Source: Mesaphorura yosii
Lineage: Eukaryota; Arthropoda; Collembola; Poduromorpha; Tullbergiidae
Direction of reading: 5' to 3'
Assembly (NCBI GenBank): GCA_009869945.1
Contig: WIXG01000259.1
Location: forward strand, 1 to 64,000
Length of the DNA: 64,000 nucleotides
This document shows, piece by piece, positions 40,572 through 51,952 of this stretch; position 1 is the stretch's first letter, and every line of letters begins with the position of its first letter. The notes below the pieces were generated by a model. The model saw only the letters and a program-made list of their open reading frames with translations. It was not told where the DNA came from and searched no databases. Made by a program: the position numbers and the translations under genes.

Positions 40572-42569
40572 ATGTCCTTACACTCCTTGGCCCGACTGTT
40601 CGCACTTGTGTGCGCGTGTTTAGTCCTTATTTCGCCGGACGAGGCCAGGAGTGAGGACGACGGGGACAACTGGCCGCCCCCACTACCGCCATTGCCACCC
40701 CCACCCCCTAATGGCGAGGACTCCAATGGCAGTGCCGGCGATACAACCGATTCTACTTCCGGGGTACCAGCTCCAAGCTGGATGTCCACGAATCCTGATG
40801 ACGTCGAGTTCTACCTCTACAACGACCCAAAGTACGTACATCCTATTCTTAATGAAACGTTATCTCAACCTTGAATAGGGCATACAATCTCGCCAAGTGA
40901 TATTGCGATACCCTCGAGACTGCCGATATCAGGCGAAGTAAATAGCGCCTGAGTTTGAGACTTTCGTGCCAGTCAATCTTGCAAAATATCGCTTTTGCGA
41001 TATTGATATTGCCTAATGTTCATGGCAAGTCGATAATGCTGGACTCAAAACTATCGCGGCCGATACCCGATCGATCTTGCAATATTGGTCAAAATTAAAA
41101 TTGCTTGAGCTTGAGAATATCGCATTGCATTTTTTCTCGCAAACTCGGTATCGCGATATTAACAATCCCCTACGATAATTTAATGCCCTATATATTATCT
41201 AAATAAGAAAATTGTTGTCTAGCAATCTGGAAAAGGCGGACCGCCTCCTCTACAACGATCTCGCAAGTGTTCGAGCGGCGCAATTCGTGCTCGGCGAACC
41301 CTTAATTTTTCTCACGCACGGGTTCTCGTCATCCTACAATTCACCCAACTCTTTGGTCCCATTCGTGAAGAATGCGTACTTGAAAGCAGGCTACTCGAAT
41401 ATTATCGCAGTGAATTGGGAGAAGATTGCAGAGACTGTGCTCTTCCCTGATATTCTACAGTACACTGCTGTCATGAACCGGGGAGTTCCGGTGGTGGGCC
41501 AAAGACTTTGTGACATGATTCTGTACCTGAATCAACTTGGAATTGTGGATGGACCCGAGAAGGTAAGTGATTGCATAGCTGAGGCCCCCGACTGGAGCCC
41601 TCTCTTTTGACACCTCCCGACTGAGGCCCTTCGACGTTACTCTTCCACGAAAGCCCTCTGGGTGACAGACTACTTCGTGAATAGGTGAGTGGGGCGTAAG
41701 TCGGAGGGACTGACTGTGTCAAGAGGTTTCGGCCCGGGGCAAGTAAACAGGGAGCGATTTTCCGGGGGCATCGGTCATGTTATGAAGCAGAATATTCTGC
41801 AAGCCGCAATTGTTTCATTTTCTACACCGCGCTGTTTCTCCTTCTGTAGGTCCACCTCGTTGGACATAGCCTGGGTGCTCATGTGAGCGGAATCGCGGGA
41901 GCCTGCGTAAGAAAGGCGCTCGGAGTCCCCGTAAACCGAATTAGTGGACTGGACCCAGCTGGCTTTGAGTACAATCGCGTGCCGGAGGAGTTCTCACTCG
42001 ACCCCACGGATGCGGAGTTTGTGGACGTCATCCACACGTCAACAAACACTTTGGGAACGGACCACGCTTTGGGCACGGTTGACTTTTACGCGAATGGAGG
42101 GAGCGGAGATAATCAACCTCTGTGCAACCAGAGAAACGCCCTCTTACGCCTGGCGGGTAAAGGAGACAACATTGGACCTCTGAGTATCTCTGAGTGAGTA
42201 GCTTGTTCTTGAAAAGAAATTGTATGCAATTTCAGACCGAGTTGGTGCGTGCGGCCATAGCATGGCGTATCAGTACTTTGCCCGCTCTATTCTGAGAACA
42301 ATGCCGGACTTGTATGGTTGCGCCTGCGGGCCACCTGACGGGAATTTTCTCGTGGCCAGCAGCGCTTGTGTGGAGGCGACTGGTGCCTGCAAAGAGCCGA
42401 CACTCTTTGGGCAGTACGTCCGACGCACGTAAGAACTCACTCTTTATAAATCATTCCCATGGTTGATATTTGCTGATGTCCTGTTTTCTGTATTACTAAC
42501 AGAGGAAGAGGCAAGTTCTACCTCAACATCCCCGAAGACTTACCGGGTCTCGGAGTTGTACCTCAGTAA
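40572..42569 (+). CDS. Neutral (pancreatic-type) lipase, five exons
   Basis: Exons 40572-40831, 41223-41562, 41850-42183, 42236-42428 and 42503-42569 join in agreeing phase to 397 residues. A signal peptide (LARLFALVCACLVLISPDEA) is followed by a Pro/Asn/Ser-rich spacer of about 45 residues, not usual for the family. The lipase fold then starts with DDVEFYLYNDPN. The triad is complete: Ser in VGHSLGAHVSG, Asp in GLDPAGF and His in CGHSMAYQYF. The region that is the lid in vertebrate pancreatic lipase is short, as in arthropod phospholipase-A1-like and neutral lipases. Intron 1 is long (391 nt) because it holds a MITE. Secreted; it acts on lipid droplets or membranes in the gut or extracellular space. 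It is a paralogue of the frameshifted lipase at 25052-26170. Confidence 0.88.
40878..41188. mobile_element. MITE inserted in lipase intron 1
   Basis: A 311-bp element with inverted ends GGGCAT...ATGCCC, flanked on both sides by TA (40876-40877 and 41189-41190), the Tc1/mariner-type target duplication. Subterminal segments GATATTGCGATACC (40901-40914) and GGTATCGCGATATT (about 41146-41159) also form an inverted pair, and GATAT/ATATC words recur throughout. It has no coding capacity. It makes up about 80 percent of the intron. Confidence 0.6.
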
Positions 42570-45235
42570 AAATAGATCGCGTGTAATGTAGAGTGAAATA
42601 AAGACTTTCATTGAAATTGCATTGAAACTTTCACTGCCATTGAATTCTCTTTGCAATCTCATGACAATTATGAACTCAAGATTAGTGCCTGATTGAGTGA
42701 TAAAATCAAAATGTCGGAGTTACACATTCTCAAATGAAATTTTGATGAGCAAGATTTTTATTTAATGACTGCGTATGGACAGAGAAACTTGCACATGCAA
42801 ATATTTGAAATGATGATTCTCGCTACTCGGCGATCGGTCATTAAAGTACAAAGAATTCGAGTACAAAAATCGTTACAGATGAGAAAAAAAGAACGAAATG
42901 TAACTTAATTGCATATTAATTTGCAACCGAGCGAACGAGAGAGGAAGAATTGGTGAAATTCTTTAAAAACTAGTCGCACTTCCCAGTATGGCGATTCTTG
43001 ACGGGTTCCTGCTTAACAAAAACACATAAAATTACCAAATTACCATTACGGCGCGCTGTCTGCGTACATTAAATCGCCATTAATCATTCCCACGACTTAA
43101 CGACTGCAATGCAGCAGCAGCATGCATCAATGATCTCAATCTGGGCCTTGTCCGTGCAAAAACTCTCCTCCCACGTACGCGAACGCGAGCAAAATCATTG
43201 TCAATGCCATTGTCGACCATTCCGCCACATTCGTCTCGATATTTGATCAGCGTGCTTGCGTGCCTCGTCATCGTCATCGACGTTATCATCATGCTCGTCA
43301 CGAACTGATATGCATATCGAACAGGCTTTAGTGTTAAAGATGCGCCATGCCATCGCGATCCGCGTTGTATTGGTGCTCGTTCTCTTCGCGATCTGCTGTC
43401 AGAGCTTATAAGGTTACAAGTAATTACATGTGTTACCTGATATTTTTATAGTTCACAAAATAAGGCAATGCAATACGAATAATTATTGGGATTAACCTTG
43501 ACAGGAAAGAAAAAACTCACTGGTAGGGTAGTACAAATTTGGCGATGGCAAATTGGCACTTGACTTGATGACCTACTGGACTGACTCGGCTTTGGTTCAA
43601 CTGTCCTGAATTTAATTACCTGTGTACGAAGTACAGAACAAATAATAATAGAAATTGCAAACAGATCCTATCGTAGCACGCTACCCACCTGAATTTATTA
43701 TCAGGCATGCTATTTGCCGTATGCATTCAAGAACTAACAATAGAAAGCATTTTTTGCCTGTTTGAAGTTTGAAACGCAATTTGAATTAAATTCCATTCCA
43801 GCATCAAAACTTCAGCCCACGCATGTAACAGAAACTGGCTTGCTGCCACTGCTGGGCTCCTGTATTAAAATTCTTTAATTCTTGCTCACACAGAACAGAG
43901 CAATGAACAAGTTAACAGCTAGCAAAGTTTGACTTAGGTTATATGACTTCAGAAATACAGCAAACAGGCTCTAATCCAATTTGGCGTACCAGCTGTTGGA
44001 TTTTTATGATGTGAATAAGAATCCCAAATTCAACAGTCAGTCGCAGTAATTAAAACGTGAAGGACATCATTGTCAATTTCGCTGTAATCTGCACTTAACA
44101 CGTTGTTTATTGTACTATTTAATAACTTAATTAATGCAGTGAAGCATAAAATCCAATTTATGACCCGCTAACATGACGATCCGTAATTCGATGATGGAAG
44201 CTCAAGGCTCTTTCCACTGTTGACACAATTCTAAGCAAAAGTACTACGTGCTAACTACTAAAACAAATGATTTACGAGTACGTCGGCGATATTTGCGTTG
44301 ATACATTGGAGTAACAGCAAGCTCGACTGGATTAATTAAGAAAGCTAGGCGTGGCACACTGTCATCGCATCGTGTGCTTTTAATTAACGTATCCAATTCA
44401 ATCCACCACGAGTCGGAGTCATCGGAACGAGTCTACCAGTCCAGTCAGCTGACGGACGAGGCAGTTGACAATTGGCAATTGACAGCCAAATCAAATCCCA
44501 CATGACAAGTACGTAACTCATCGAGACGAGGCTCGCATCCATTCGGATACGGCATCCGGTCCACAGATACGCGAAGAACAAAGCAAAGATGAAACTTTGT
44601 AAAGCAAATTAGGATGAGGCCTGTGCTTCAATCAAAAATTCGACACTGATCTCAATGTGTCTTGTGTGTGACTGTGACTGTGACGAATTTTTTTATGCAT
44701 AGCGCAAGCGCAACAAGTCACTTTTTTTTAGGAGCCACATCCACAAGTATGAGTTTACGATGACCATAAATGACCAGGTTACATAAAAATCATCTTTACA
44801 CTCACACTTACTCACTTGCATACATAAAAACATACTGGATCGCTGTGATTTTGTATTGCATTGTTGTTACGATTGTGATGAGGACACGAGTGTAATAATG
44901 AGAATTGAGGAAGGTTAAAGATGAGATTACAAAATTGGTCCTCATAGTACGTATACGTTGTTAAACAACACACAACACACGTTAGAAGTCCAAGCAATCA
45001 CACTTCAACCACACTCCAGGATACGTGAACAAAATGCGTGGTTGTAAACTGGCGTCGTGCCCTCATGCCTTTGATATTTGATTTTCATCCACGGCCTCAG
45101 GTTTCAGTCTTCCCGGAGCAGTGAAGCGGTGCAGATCACTCCTGGCGTCCAGACGATCCAGACACCAGTGAGGTTCTTGATTCTTATCTCGTCTCATCGG
45201 TTTCGTCTTGCTTTCCTCGCCGAATCAGAATCAAG
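42570..45235. other. Intergenic region upstream of the LIM gene
   Basis: About 2.7 kb without a supported gene. A hydrophobic 24-codon ATG frame at 43340-43414 (RHAIAIRVVLVLVLFAIC) resembles an isolated signal peptide but ends in TAA with no partner exon seen. No TATA box was spotted ahead of the LIM gene. Confidence 0.45.
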
Positions 45236-47603
45236 ATGGTCAACTTCAAGGAGAAACTCTTCCCAAGATCAAAATCATATGGTAAGACGCCTCGTTTGCT
45301 AATTGCTGTTTGCTTCAATAATTCCGGTCTAATTCGCGTTCTCGTGCAGACGGGCGTGGTTCGAGCCTTTCCCGAAGCGCCAGCAGCTCCCCAACCAAGC
45401 AACTGAAAGACGTCCCTGCCTCGTCGCGCTCTTTCTCCACTACTAGGACGTTCTCGATTCTTGGTCGCACTCCGTCTCCGCCTCCGCCAAAGTCACCTCC
45501 ACGTACACGCGCAGGTGCACGCGCGCATACTCCTGCGGGTAGCTCGGGCTTAGGCACGACCACGACTCCTTCGCCCACATTTCGGGAGCAGCAGCAGCTG
45601 CAGCGAAAAACTCGCAATGTAAGCGGGACGTCGACTGGCTTTGAGTCGGGTGGCTCTTCATCGCCGCTTCTGCTGAGGGAATCACAATCGCGCAGTCGAA
45701 GTCTGAGCAGATCAAGGTCAGGCTCACCAGCTGCTGTCGTGAATGTGAGGTCCAGCCCGACTGTGCAGCGCGCACACTCGTTGTGGAGCTGGAAGATTGA
45801 AGAGCCGAGCCTGCGCAGCGATGAGATTGATTATTCGGAGTACAAAGAATGCCACGGATGCAAGAAGCCAATTTATCAGGTGCATATCTCCATAATTACT
45901 TCTTTATGCATGGTGCCTCGCATAACTAATCCCGTGATTCTAGGATATGATCCAACTCGAAGCACTCACTAAACTCTGGCACCCGGAATGCTTCCACTGC
46001 GCCACATGCGCCAAAATTTTGGCTCCACCCGAGAAATTCATGGAACTGAAGGGACGGCCGTATTGCGAGCACGATTACAATGAGCTCGTGTATCCAAAAT
46101 GCTACGTGTGCACGAAAACCATATTCGAGGTAAGGATCCATTGACCATTGGTAATTTCTGTATTACATCAATTGTAATGTCAAAACTGTTCTAATGCGCT
46201 TGTGCGTGCGTTTTTTTCTCCTATTAGAACGAAGTTCGGATTCTCCAGAGGAGTTATCACCCAAACTGCTTCACGTGCCGCAAATGCTCGGAGCCCCTTT
46301 GCCCGTACACCGGAAACTACTTCGAGAGGGATGGCGCCTTTTACTGTGACTTTGATTACTACGACCTGTTTTCCCCAAAATGCTACGAATGTGACCAGCC
46401 AATTAAAGACGAAAGGGTAAGAAAGGAATCAAGAAAATGAAGTCTGAAGGCAAGAAGCCGTTTAGCGTGTCAAGATTTTATGCATTTACTAAATTTTAAA
46501 ACGACAGTTGCGAATGCTTTGACTTTAAAGTATACGGAAGCGTGTGAGTGTGAAACTAACGACAGAAGCCGTTAAACATTTCAAGATTTTATTCAGTTGA
46601 AAAGATCAGTTTCGTAGATGACATGTCTGATAATTCGTTTGTTTTAGAATATGACTCGTGCACTTGGAACAACTTATCATCGCGAGCATTTTGTCTGCTT
46701 TGAGTGCAAGAATCCGCTTCCAGGCAACAACATTTGGAGAAAGCACGGCAACTTTTACTGTGAAGAAGATTACCATAAACTCTTCTCGCCCGTGTGTGCA
46801 GGCTGCTTCGAACCGATTCGACACGTGAGTAAATTCTGTCCCTAGGCCTATTTCAGCTCATAACAATGCGATTAATGGGATGTCTCAATTTCCAGAATGG
46901 AATTACGGCGCTTGGACAAAACTGGCACGACGACTGCTGCCTGCGCTGTGGCGCATGTGACAAAGTGCTCAAACCAGACAACTACGTTCAGGTCAACGAG
47001 AAGGCGTACTGCCGCAATGATTGGGTCAAGCTCTTTGGGCCAAAGTGTGCGTACTGCAGGGCGCCAATATTTGAAGTGCTTCGGGGCGAGAATGTGATTG
47101 CAATGGGGCTCGATTACCATCCCGCCTGCTTCAGGTGCTACGTAAGCCATGCCACGAAATTCTCATTTTCGGAGTTAGTTGGCCAATAATTCGCATTTAA
47201 TTGCATTTTGACCGTTTGTGGCTCGCAGCAATGCATGTGCCTCCTGTCCGAGAACACATTTTACGAGTACATGGGCCGCCCGTACTGTCACGAGCACTAC
47301 CACGCCAAGACGTGCGCTGACTGCATCAAGAAGGAACATCACATGAAAATGGAACGACAGAAAACCGTTGAACGTGAGTTTGAAGATCAGATTTACAGCG
47401 TAAATGGAAGGAAAAAGAGTTCGAAGAAGGGAAAGGACAGTTCGAACTCGACCTCGAGGCCAGGGTCCGCTGCTGCGGGCTCGACGGCGACTAGCACCGG
47501 AAGCTATCTTCCCGGTCGACCAACAAGCAAGCAATCTCTGTACAGGAGTCGATCATTCAGTCCAATTGACTACATCTTCAGGCCAAAGTCAAGTCAGACC
47601 TAA
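45236..47603 (+). CDS. Five-LIM-domain protein (FHL/paxillin-like superfamily)
   Basis: Seven exons (45236-45281, 45350-45879, 45944-46129, 46228-46416, 46648-46824, 46896-47141, 47229-47603) join without frame conflict to 582 residues. The first 190 residues are Ser/Pro/Arg-rich and disordered (RSASSSPTKQLKDVPASSRS; PSPPPPKSPPRTRA) with a short Gln run. Five LIM zinc-binding domains follow, recognisable from ECHGCKKPI...WHPECFHC, YVCTKTI...YHPNCFTC, YECDQPI...YHREHFVC, AGCFEPI...WHDDCCLRC and AYCRAPI...YHPACFRC, each closing with a Y-C-x2-D/H-Y/W-type end. The tail is basic and Ser-rich. LIM tandems bind partners at actin-rich adhesions and Z-discs and can shuttle to the nucleus. I cannot assign orthology (FHL/Limpet, PINCH and paxillin-like were considered). 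Four of the introns fall in phase 0 close to domain starts. Confidence 0.88.
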
Positions 47604-49034
47604 GAAATTGCGTGTGCGTGCAGGAGTCGATTCCATTCGTCGAGGAAGTTAATCAAAAATAACTCTTAATCACGCCACGTCTAAAATATTTTAGTGAGGA
47701 GCTAATCTGCTAAGTTTTTAACTAGAATACCGTGAAAATTTTAGTGTTACATTAAAATTTATTGTAAACATTTGGGTTTGGACAATTTGGGGTCTTTTGT
47801 AATAAACTTCCATCTAACAACAGATCAAGAACGTTTACACGTACGTGAAAGACGTCAATCATTCAGTGTCAACTTAAGCCGATTTCGTGCAAACAGGACA
47901 TGCAGGAAGGTCTAATGAATCGTTGAACTCTTCCGTTGTGAGACAGCAAGATCAACTCGCACGGAGCGGAGAGCAGAGCGTATAAATATGACACGCCAGA
48001 AACAACGTGCTAGCCATTGAATCGAGGCACAATTTATGCTCAATCGTCTAAATTCATATCACGATGCCCCAAACCAAGGTTCCGTCCCTTTTCTTCATCG
48101 CGTTCGCGTTCACATAATCGCGTTGGATCATAATTCCAAACTGGGTCGCTGATCTCGGCTACGGACACGGCGGCGCCGGCGGTGGTGGCGATTCGCCTTT
48201 AAAAGGGCTAGGAGGCTGCAAGTCTGCGAAATTGGCGCATATCAACAGGAAATGGGTAATCAGTAATCAGTAATCAATCCTTGACTCGTACAGCGCACGT
48301 ATTTCAAACTCCTTCCTTTCGTATTTCGTATATTTCTTCTACAGCTCCTCAGCTTCGCGAGATGGTTCCTCGTCTACTGCGAACAAATGTCAAGAGCAAC
48401 GTTCACTGACCCAATGGGGAATGTACGAAAGCGATAGGTCATTTTTTAAATGAATTTTTTGCATAGAGAATGAAATTAAAAATTACAATCATTAAATCGA
48501 AATCTAATGCAATGCTGATATTGCACAATATATGAGAATGAGAAGCAATCAAGCTTCACTTCGACATATCAAGCATTTAATTGACATTAGACGTGGACTC
48601 ACTAACAATTCGTGAAACCAGCTTTAAAACTAATATTGTTTTAGCATGTTTTCTCTTTTGTTTTTTTCGTTGTGGTTTCAGGTGCTTCTTTTCTTCATAA
48701 TATTTACAGTAGCTAATCCCGACTACTACACATCACTATTTGAATGCTATGAGAAGGTTCCCGATTCCTGCCATCAGAAAACTTGTCAGTGTCAACTTTG
48801 CTTCACAGGATTTACATAGTTGGAGGTGAGGATACGATCGGTGAGATTTGGGATTATGTTTCGTATATACAGTTGACAGATTAGAGATGTGGGAACTTGT
48901 TCGCAATTTCCCATCGAAAAATATGTACAGGGCTTCCGAATCAATAAAAAACAAGTTGGGCTTTTTGATGATTTATTCTCAATAGTCTGTTCTCCTTAAC
49001 TGGTGTAAAAATTCTGACAAAAATCTCGTAGTAA
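47604..49034. other. Intergenic region with one candidate small gene
   Basis: AT-rich, apart from a TATA box and Gly-rich short frame at 47981-48290, listed separately. No other gene supported. Confidence 0.4.
47981..48291 (+). other. TATA-linked Gly-rich secreted-peptide-like frame broken by a stop
   Basis: TATAAATAT at 47981 is followed by an ATG at 48064 that begins a leader (PQTKVPSLFFIAFAFT) and then a TAA (48115-48117). The same frame stays open after the stop through IPNWVADLGYGHGGAGGGGD and GGCKSAKLAHINRKW to the next stop. A signal peptide plus Gly-rich basic peptide fits a small secreted, possibly antimicrobial or cuticular, product, but the TAA would end it after 17 residues. Either the gene is dead, the base is wrong, or the actual splicing differs; no GT-AG pair removing the stop was evident. 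GTAATC after the last codons could be a donor. Confidence 0.3.
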
Positions 49035-49333
49035 TCAGCCGCAAACAGCGCATGGATTTCCAGGAAGCCCCGGACCTTGCTTAGTTCCGATGACGGGGTG
49101 TGCAAGATCAAAGGGCTGCTCCTCAATAGTAGCATGACCCTGCCCATTCTCGGCGCCCTCATACGAAGACTCTTCTTGCTGCACATCACTTTGGTGGTGG
49201 ACTCTGGCAACGCACATAACCTGCAAACGATCAAAATATTACCATTCAAAGAATTTCTTGCCTGGCCCGTCGTGTCAGTACGTCAAAATTTTCTTACCAC
49301 CAGCAAAAGAAGCATAATCGCGGTCTTCACCAT
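49035..49333 (-). CDS. Small secreted peptide, two exons, family unknown
   Basis: Exon 1 (49298-49333) encodes a 12-residue start (MVKTAIMLLLLV). After a 77-nt GT-AG intron in phase 0, exon 2 (49035-49220) continues VMCVARVHHQSDVQQEESSY and runs through an acidic Gln/Glu-rich segment to a Pro/Gly-rich end finishing NPCAVCG. Total 73 residues. The split signal peptide across a tiny first exon is the typical design of arthropod secreted peptide and cuticle genes. Only three cysteines are present (one in the leader, two at the C-terminus), so it is not a knottin. The C-terminal CAVCG followed by stop might allow dimerisation or amidation (ending Gly), but neither is shown. I do not recognise the family. 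Confidence 0.5.
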
Positions 49334-50726
49334 TTTGAACTTTAATTGTTAGCCTTGAAATCTGGTTGAAAAATGTGCAGATTCTGAGACAAAATGCTGT
49401 TTAAATCCCATATTTTCCCAAACGATTTGTTTGAACTTCTTGCTGATTTCGTGTGCATTGTACACACTGCCAGAATTTGTCAATTCCGATTGTTTTGAAC
49501 ATATTGAAGCTCTTTAGCAGCTGAACAAATTGAATTTATTTGCATGGTTTGCAAAATTCGTGCAAAGTTCAAACCTTATACATTCTTTTAGTTAAGTTAC
49601 ACAAACTTGCATGATGATAACATTTATATCGGAGACAAGGTTGTCTGAATTTGCTCGCTTGCACATATGCGTTTTGTGAGATTCCAGCTTTCGCTGCAAT
49701 TTGTATTTTAATAGCTTCCAGAATGCTCATATGTGCTAATTCTGAACAATTTTAGACATATTGTATGTGCCATTGCATAAGAATATAAAAATAAGTTGTA
49801 ATAAGCACACATTGGAAGTGAGATGACAATGAATGTGGTCAGATTCATGACAATTTCGCAACTTTCAGTGTGCATGTCCAGTTTCCCCGTCCGTTTTATG
49901 GCTGAGCTCCTGCGTGGGTGATTGTGTTGCGTAGTCAGAGCCGGACAGGAGATTAAAAATAGCTTGATAAACTTGCCATTGCCAAATTGCGATGGACTCT
50001 TGAGTGAAGTGGGCACGAGAGTCGACCGTGTTTTCTCTGCTGCTCTCGCCCGCCTAGGTTGTCAGGTCGTGTGTGAAGCTTAGGGCCACGCTGCTGATTC
50101 TCCGTACCGTTTAGAACATCGTATTCGTATGCCAAAATCGAATCTACGCAATTTCCCTTAATTTTGCGATGTTTGTTCAAGGGATTCGGATAATTCGATT
50201 CAGATCAATATAGAATAAGACAATCCGCAGTTTTATAGCTCTTAACCGGTAATATCCTTTGCTAAAAGACAGATTCGATAACTTGACTGCCAATATTTTC
50301 GCAATATTGGGCATTCTAAACCGACGGAACACATGTACGCGTGGCGTGACGCTGTTAGTAGAAATATCAACAATATATTCACGTTAGGATTTATTGTAGA
50401 TTTTTATCGCTATAATGTATTTAAAATCTAATCGAAAAGCTATATTTTGGGGCATTAGCAATTATCTTCGGCTTTCAGCCTATCAACCAGCGCCTGCATA
50501 AATCAACTTCAATTCTTCGTTGTTTGGGTGAAGTACACCATGAACAAAATAATCTCGACAGCGTACATGCTTAAAATTTAGTAGTTAAATTTAATTTATA
50601 TTGGACCACGTTGTTATAAATTAAAATAAAATGAATTAATGAGCTTATTTAATTACAAATTATATTATAAGGATTTATCCATACGACCAGGCAACAGTGA
50701 TGTAATGTAGAGTTCTGGAGCTTCGT
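49334..50726. other. AT-rich intergenic region
   Basis: No supported gene. It contains one arm (50272-50308) of an inverted repeat whose partner is at 53475-53513. Confidence 0.5.
50272..50308 (+). repeat. Dispersed repeat arm, inverted partner at 53475-53513
   Basis: The 37-base segment from GATTCGATAACTTGAC to CGCAATATT matches the reverse complement of 53475-53513 with one short gap and one or two substitutions. The two arms enclose about 3.2 kb with a GPI-type protein gene and a Gr gene. Confidence 0.65.
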
Positions 50727-51365
50727 CTACTGAGCAATTGCAACGGTGGCGACTAGTCCAAATACCAAACTAGCTGCTCCGGAAAGCAGTTGGCCTCCAC
50801 CGGGGTCTCCGGGGTTGGGAACAGTCCCTTGTTGGCAGTACCCCAATCTCACTCCATCGCGCGTTTCCAAGTACGTGCACCCCAGTCCGTCGCACTTGAC
50901 CGAAACTTTCTGATACGGATGATCACTATACTGTTCATGAAATGGAATGTAGTCCAGCCCACAAAGTGATTCCGGCCGCGCCAAGCAGCGTCCAGCACTA
51001 TCCTTCCAGTATGTTACGAGTCTGCGGATGCCGCTTGGTGGGACATCCATAGCACCCAAGCAACCGCAATAACTACGCGAGAACCTGAGACTGAGGTCGT
51101 TATCACATGTTCCAGGGTTATCAATGGAGCAGAAGTTGGGCGATTCGCTGGTTGTGATTTCTGGTGTGGTCAAAGTCCAGATCCCTGCAATGCAAGTGCG
51201 GTGCCAACAGAATCAAGTCGTCTACTACTACTTACGCCATTTACGAGCATAGCAGCATACCTCTTCTTGTCCTTACTCTTCGGTGGTGGTGGCAGCAGCG
51301 CCCTGGGGACTGCAGACGCAAGAGCAAACAACCAGCTCGATAACGAATCTCAGAGCCGAGCTCAT
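50727..51365 (-). CDS. Small secreted cysteine-rich protein with GPI-type tail
   Basis: Exon 2 (ending 50727) carries the mature protein: cysteines in NFCSIDNPGTCDND, SYCGCLGAMD, GRCLARPESLCG, VSVKCDGLGCTYLE and LGYCQQG, then a hydrophobic end (LLSGAASLVFGLVATVAIAQ) typical of a GPI-attachment signal. Upstream at 51365 an ATG opens a signal peptide (SSALRFVIELVVCSCVCS) followed by PQGAAATTTEE. A donor GAAGA|GTAAGG at about 51277 and an acceptor CACACCAG near 51160 join the two in phase, giving about 173 residues, but another acceptor (TTGCAG) would not fit the frame. The cysteine count of ten or more suggests a disulfide-rich extracellular domain, perhaps of the Ly6 or a related small fold. 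I do not claim a family. Confidence 0.55.
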
Positions 51366-51952
51366 GGCGGCCTCTTTGTCTTTGTCGCTTGCGAAATGCG
51401 AATGGCTTCTGATTTGCGAATTGCACTTTGAAGATCGCGATTCTAATTCCGGGCTAAAAGATGTAAGATTTCTATCGAAGCGACTCAAAGTGGACGGTTG
51501 GCATTCGGGAATTCGAGTACCACCGAGTTGAAAGTCGAGTCAGCTCAATGGTTCGTTGGCTGGTCGACTGAGTCGCTGTCGTGACCTTTGCAATACGCAG
51601 TGGTGCGCAGGCCCTCCACTTTGCAGTTCTGAGTTCACACATGTCGGTGTCATGCGAATAGCAAGCTGGTTAAGTTTTATGGCCGGCTTATCTCACGCGC
51701 GCAACTGATAAGGCCATAATTCAAGGATGACCGATGACGGTGACATAAAATGAGCTTGCCCGCATGACAATATTTTTTACATGAAAATTATTTTTGGTGG
51801 CGAAATTCTTTGAATAAAAAAATACAGTAAAACAGAGCCGATTTTATTGCTTCATTTGAGTTATTCATGAATAAGATCAGGATTCTACTACTAACTGCAC
51901 TGACCGTCCTGGTGGAGGCTACCTGAGTTTGAAGACACAAATCGTTCACGAA
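51366..51952. other. Spacer between two minus-strand genes
   Basis: Holds the presumed promoter of the GPI-type gene and the 3' flank of the Gr. No gene or repeat recognised. Confidence 0.5.

Noticed and set aside
43340..43414. Hydrophobic 24-codon frame resembling a signal peptide
   Set aside because: Ends in TAA with no downstream exon or promoter; kept only as a remark in the intergenic entry.
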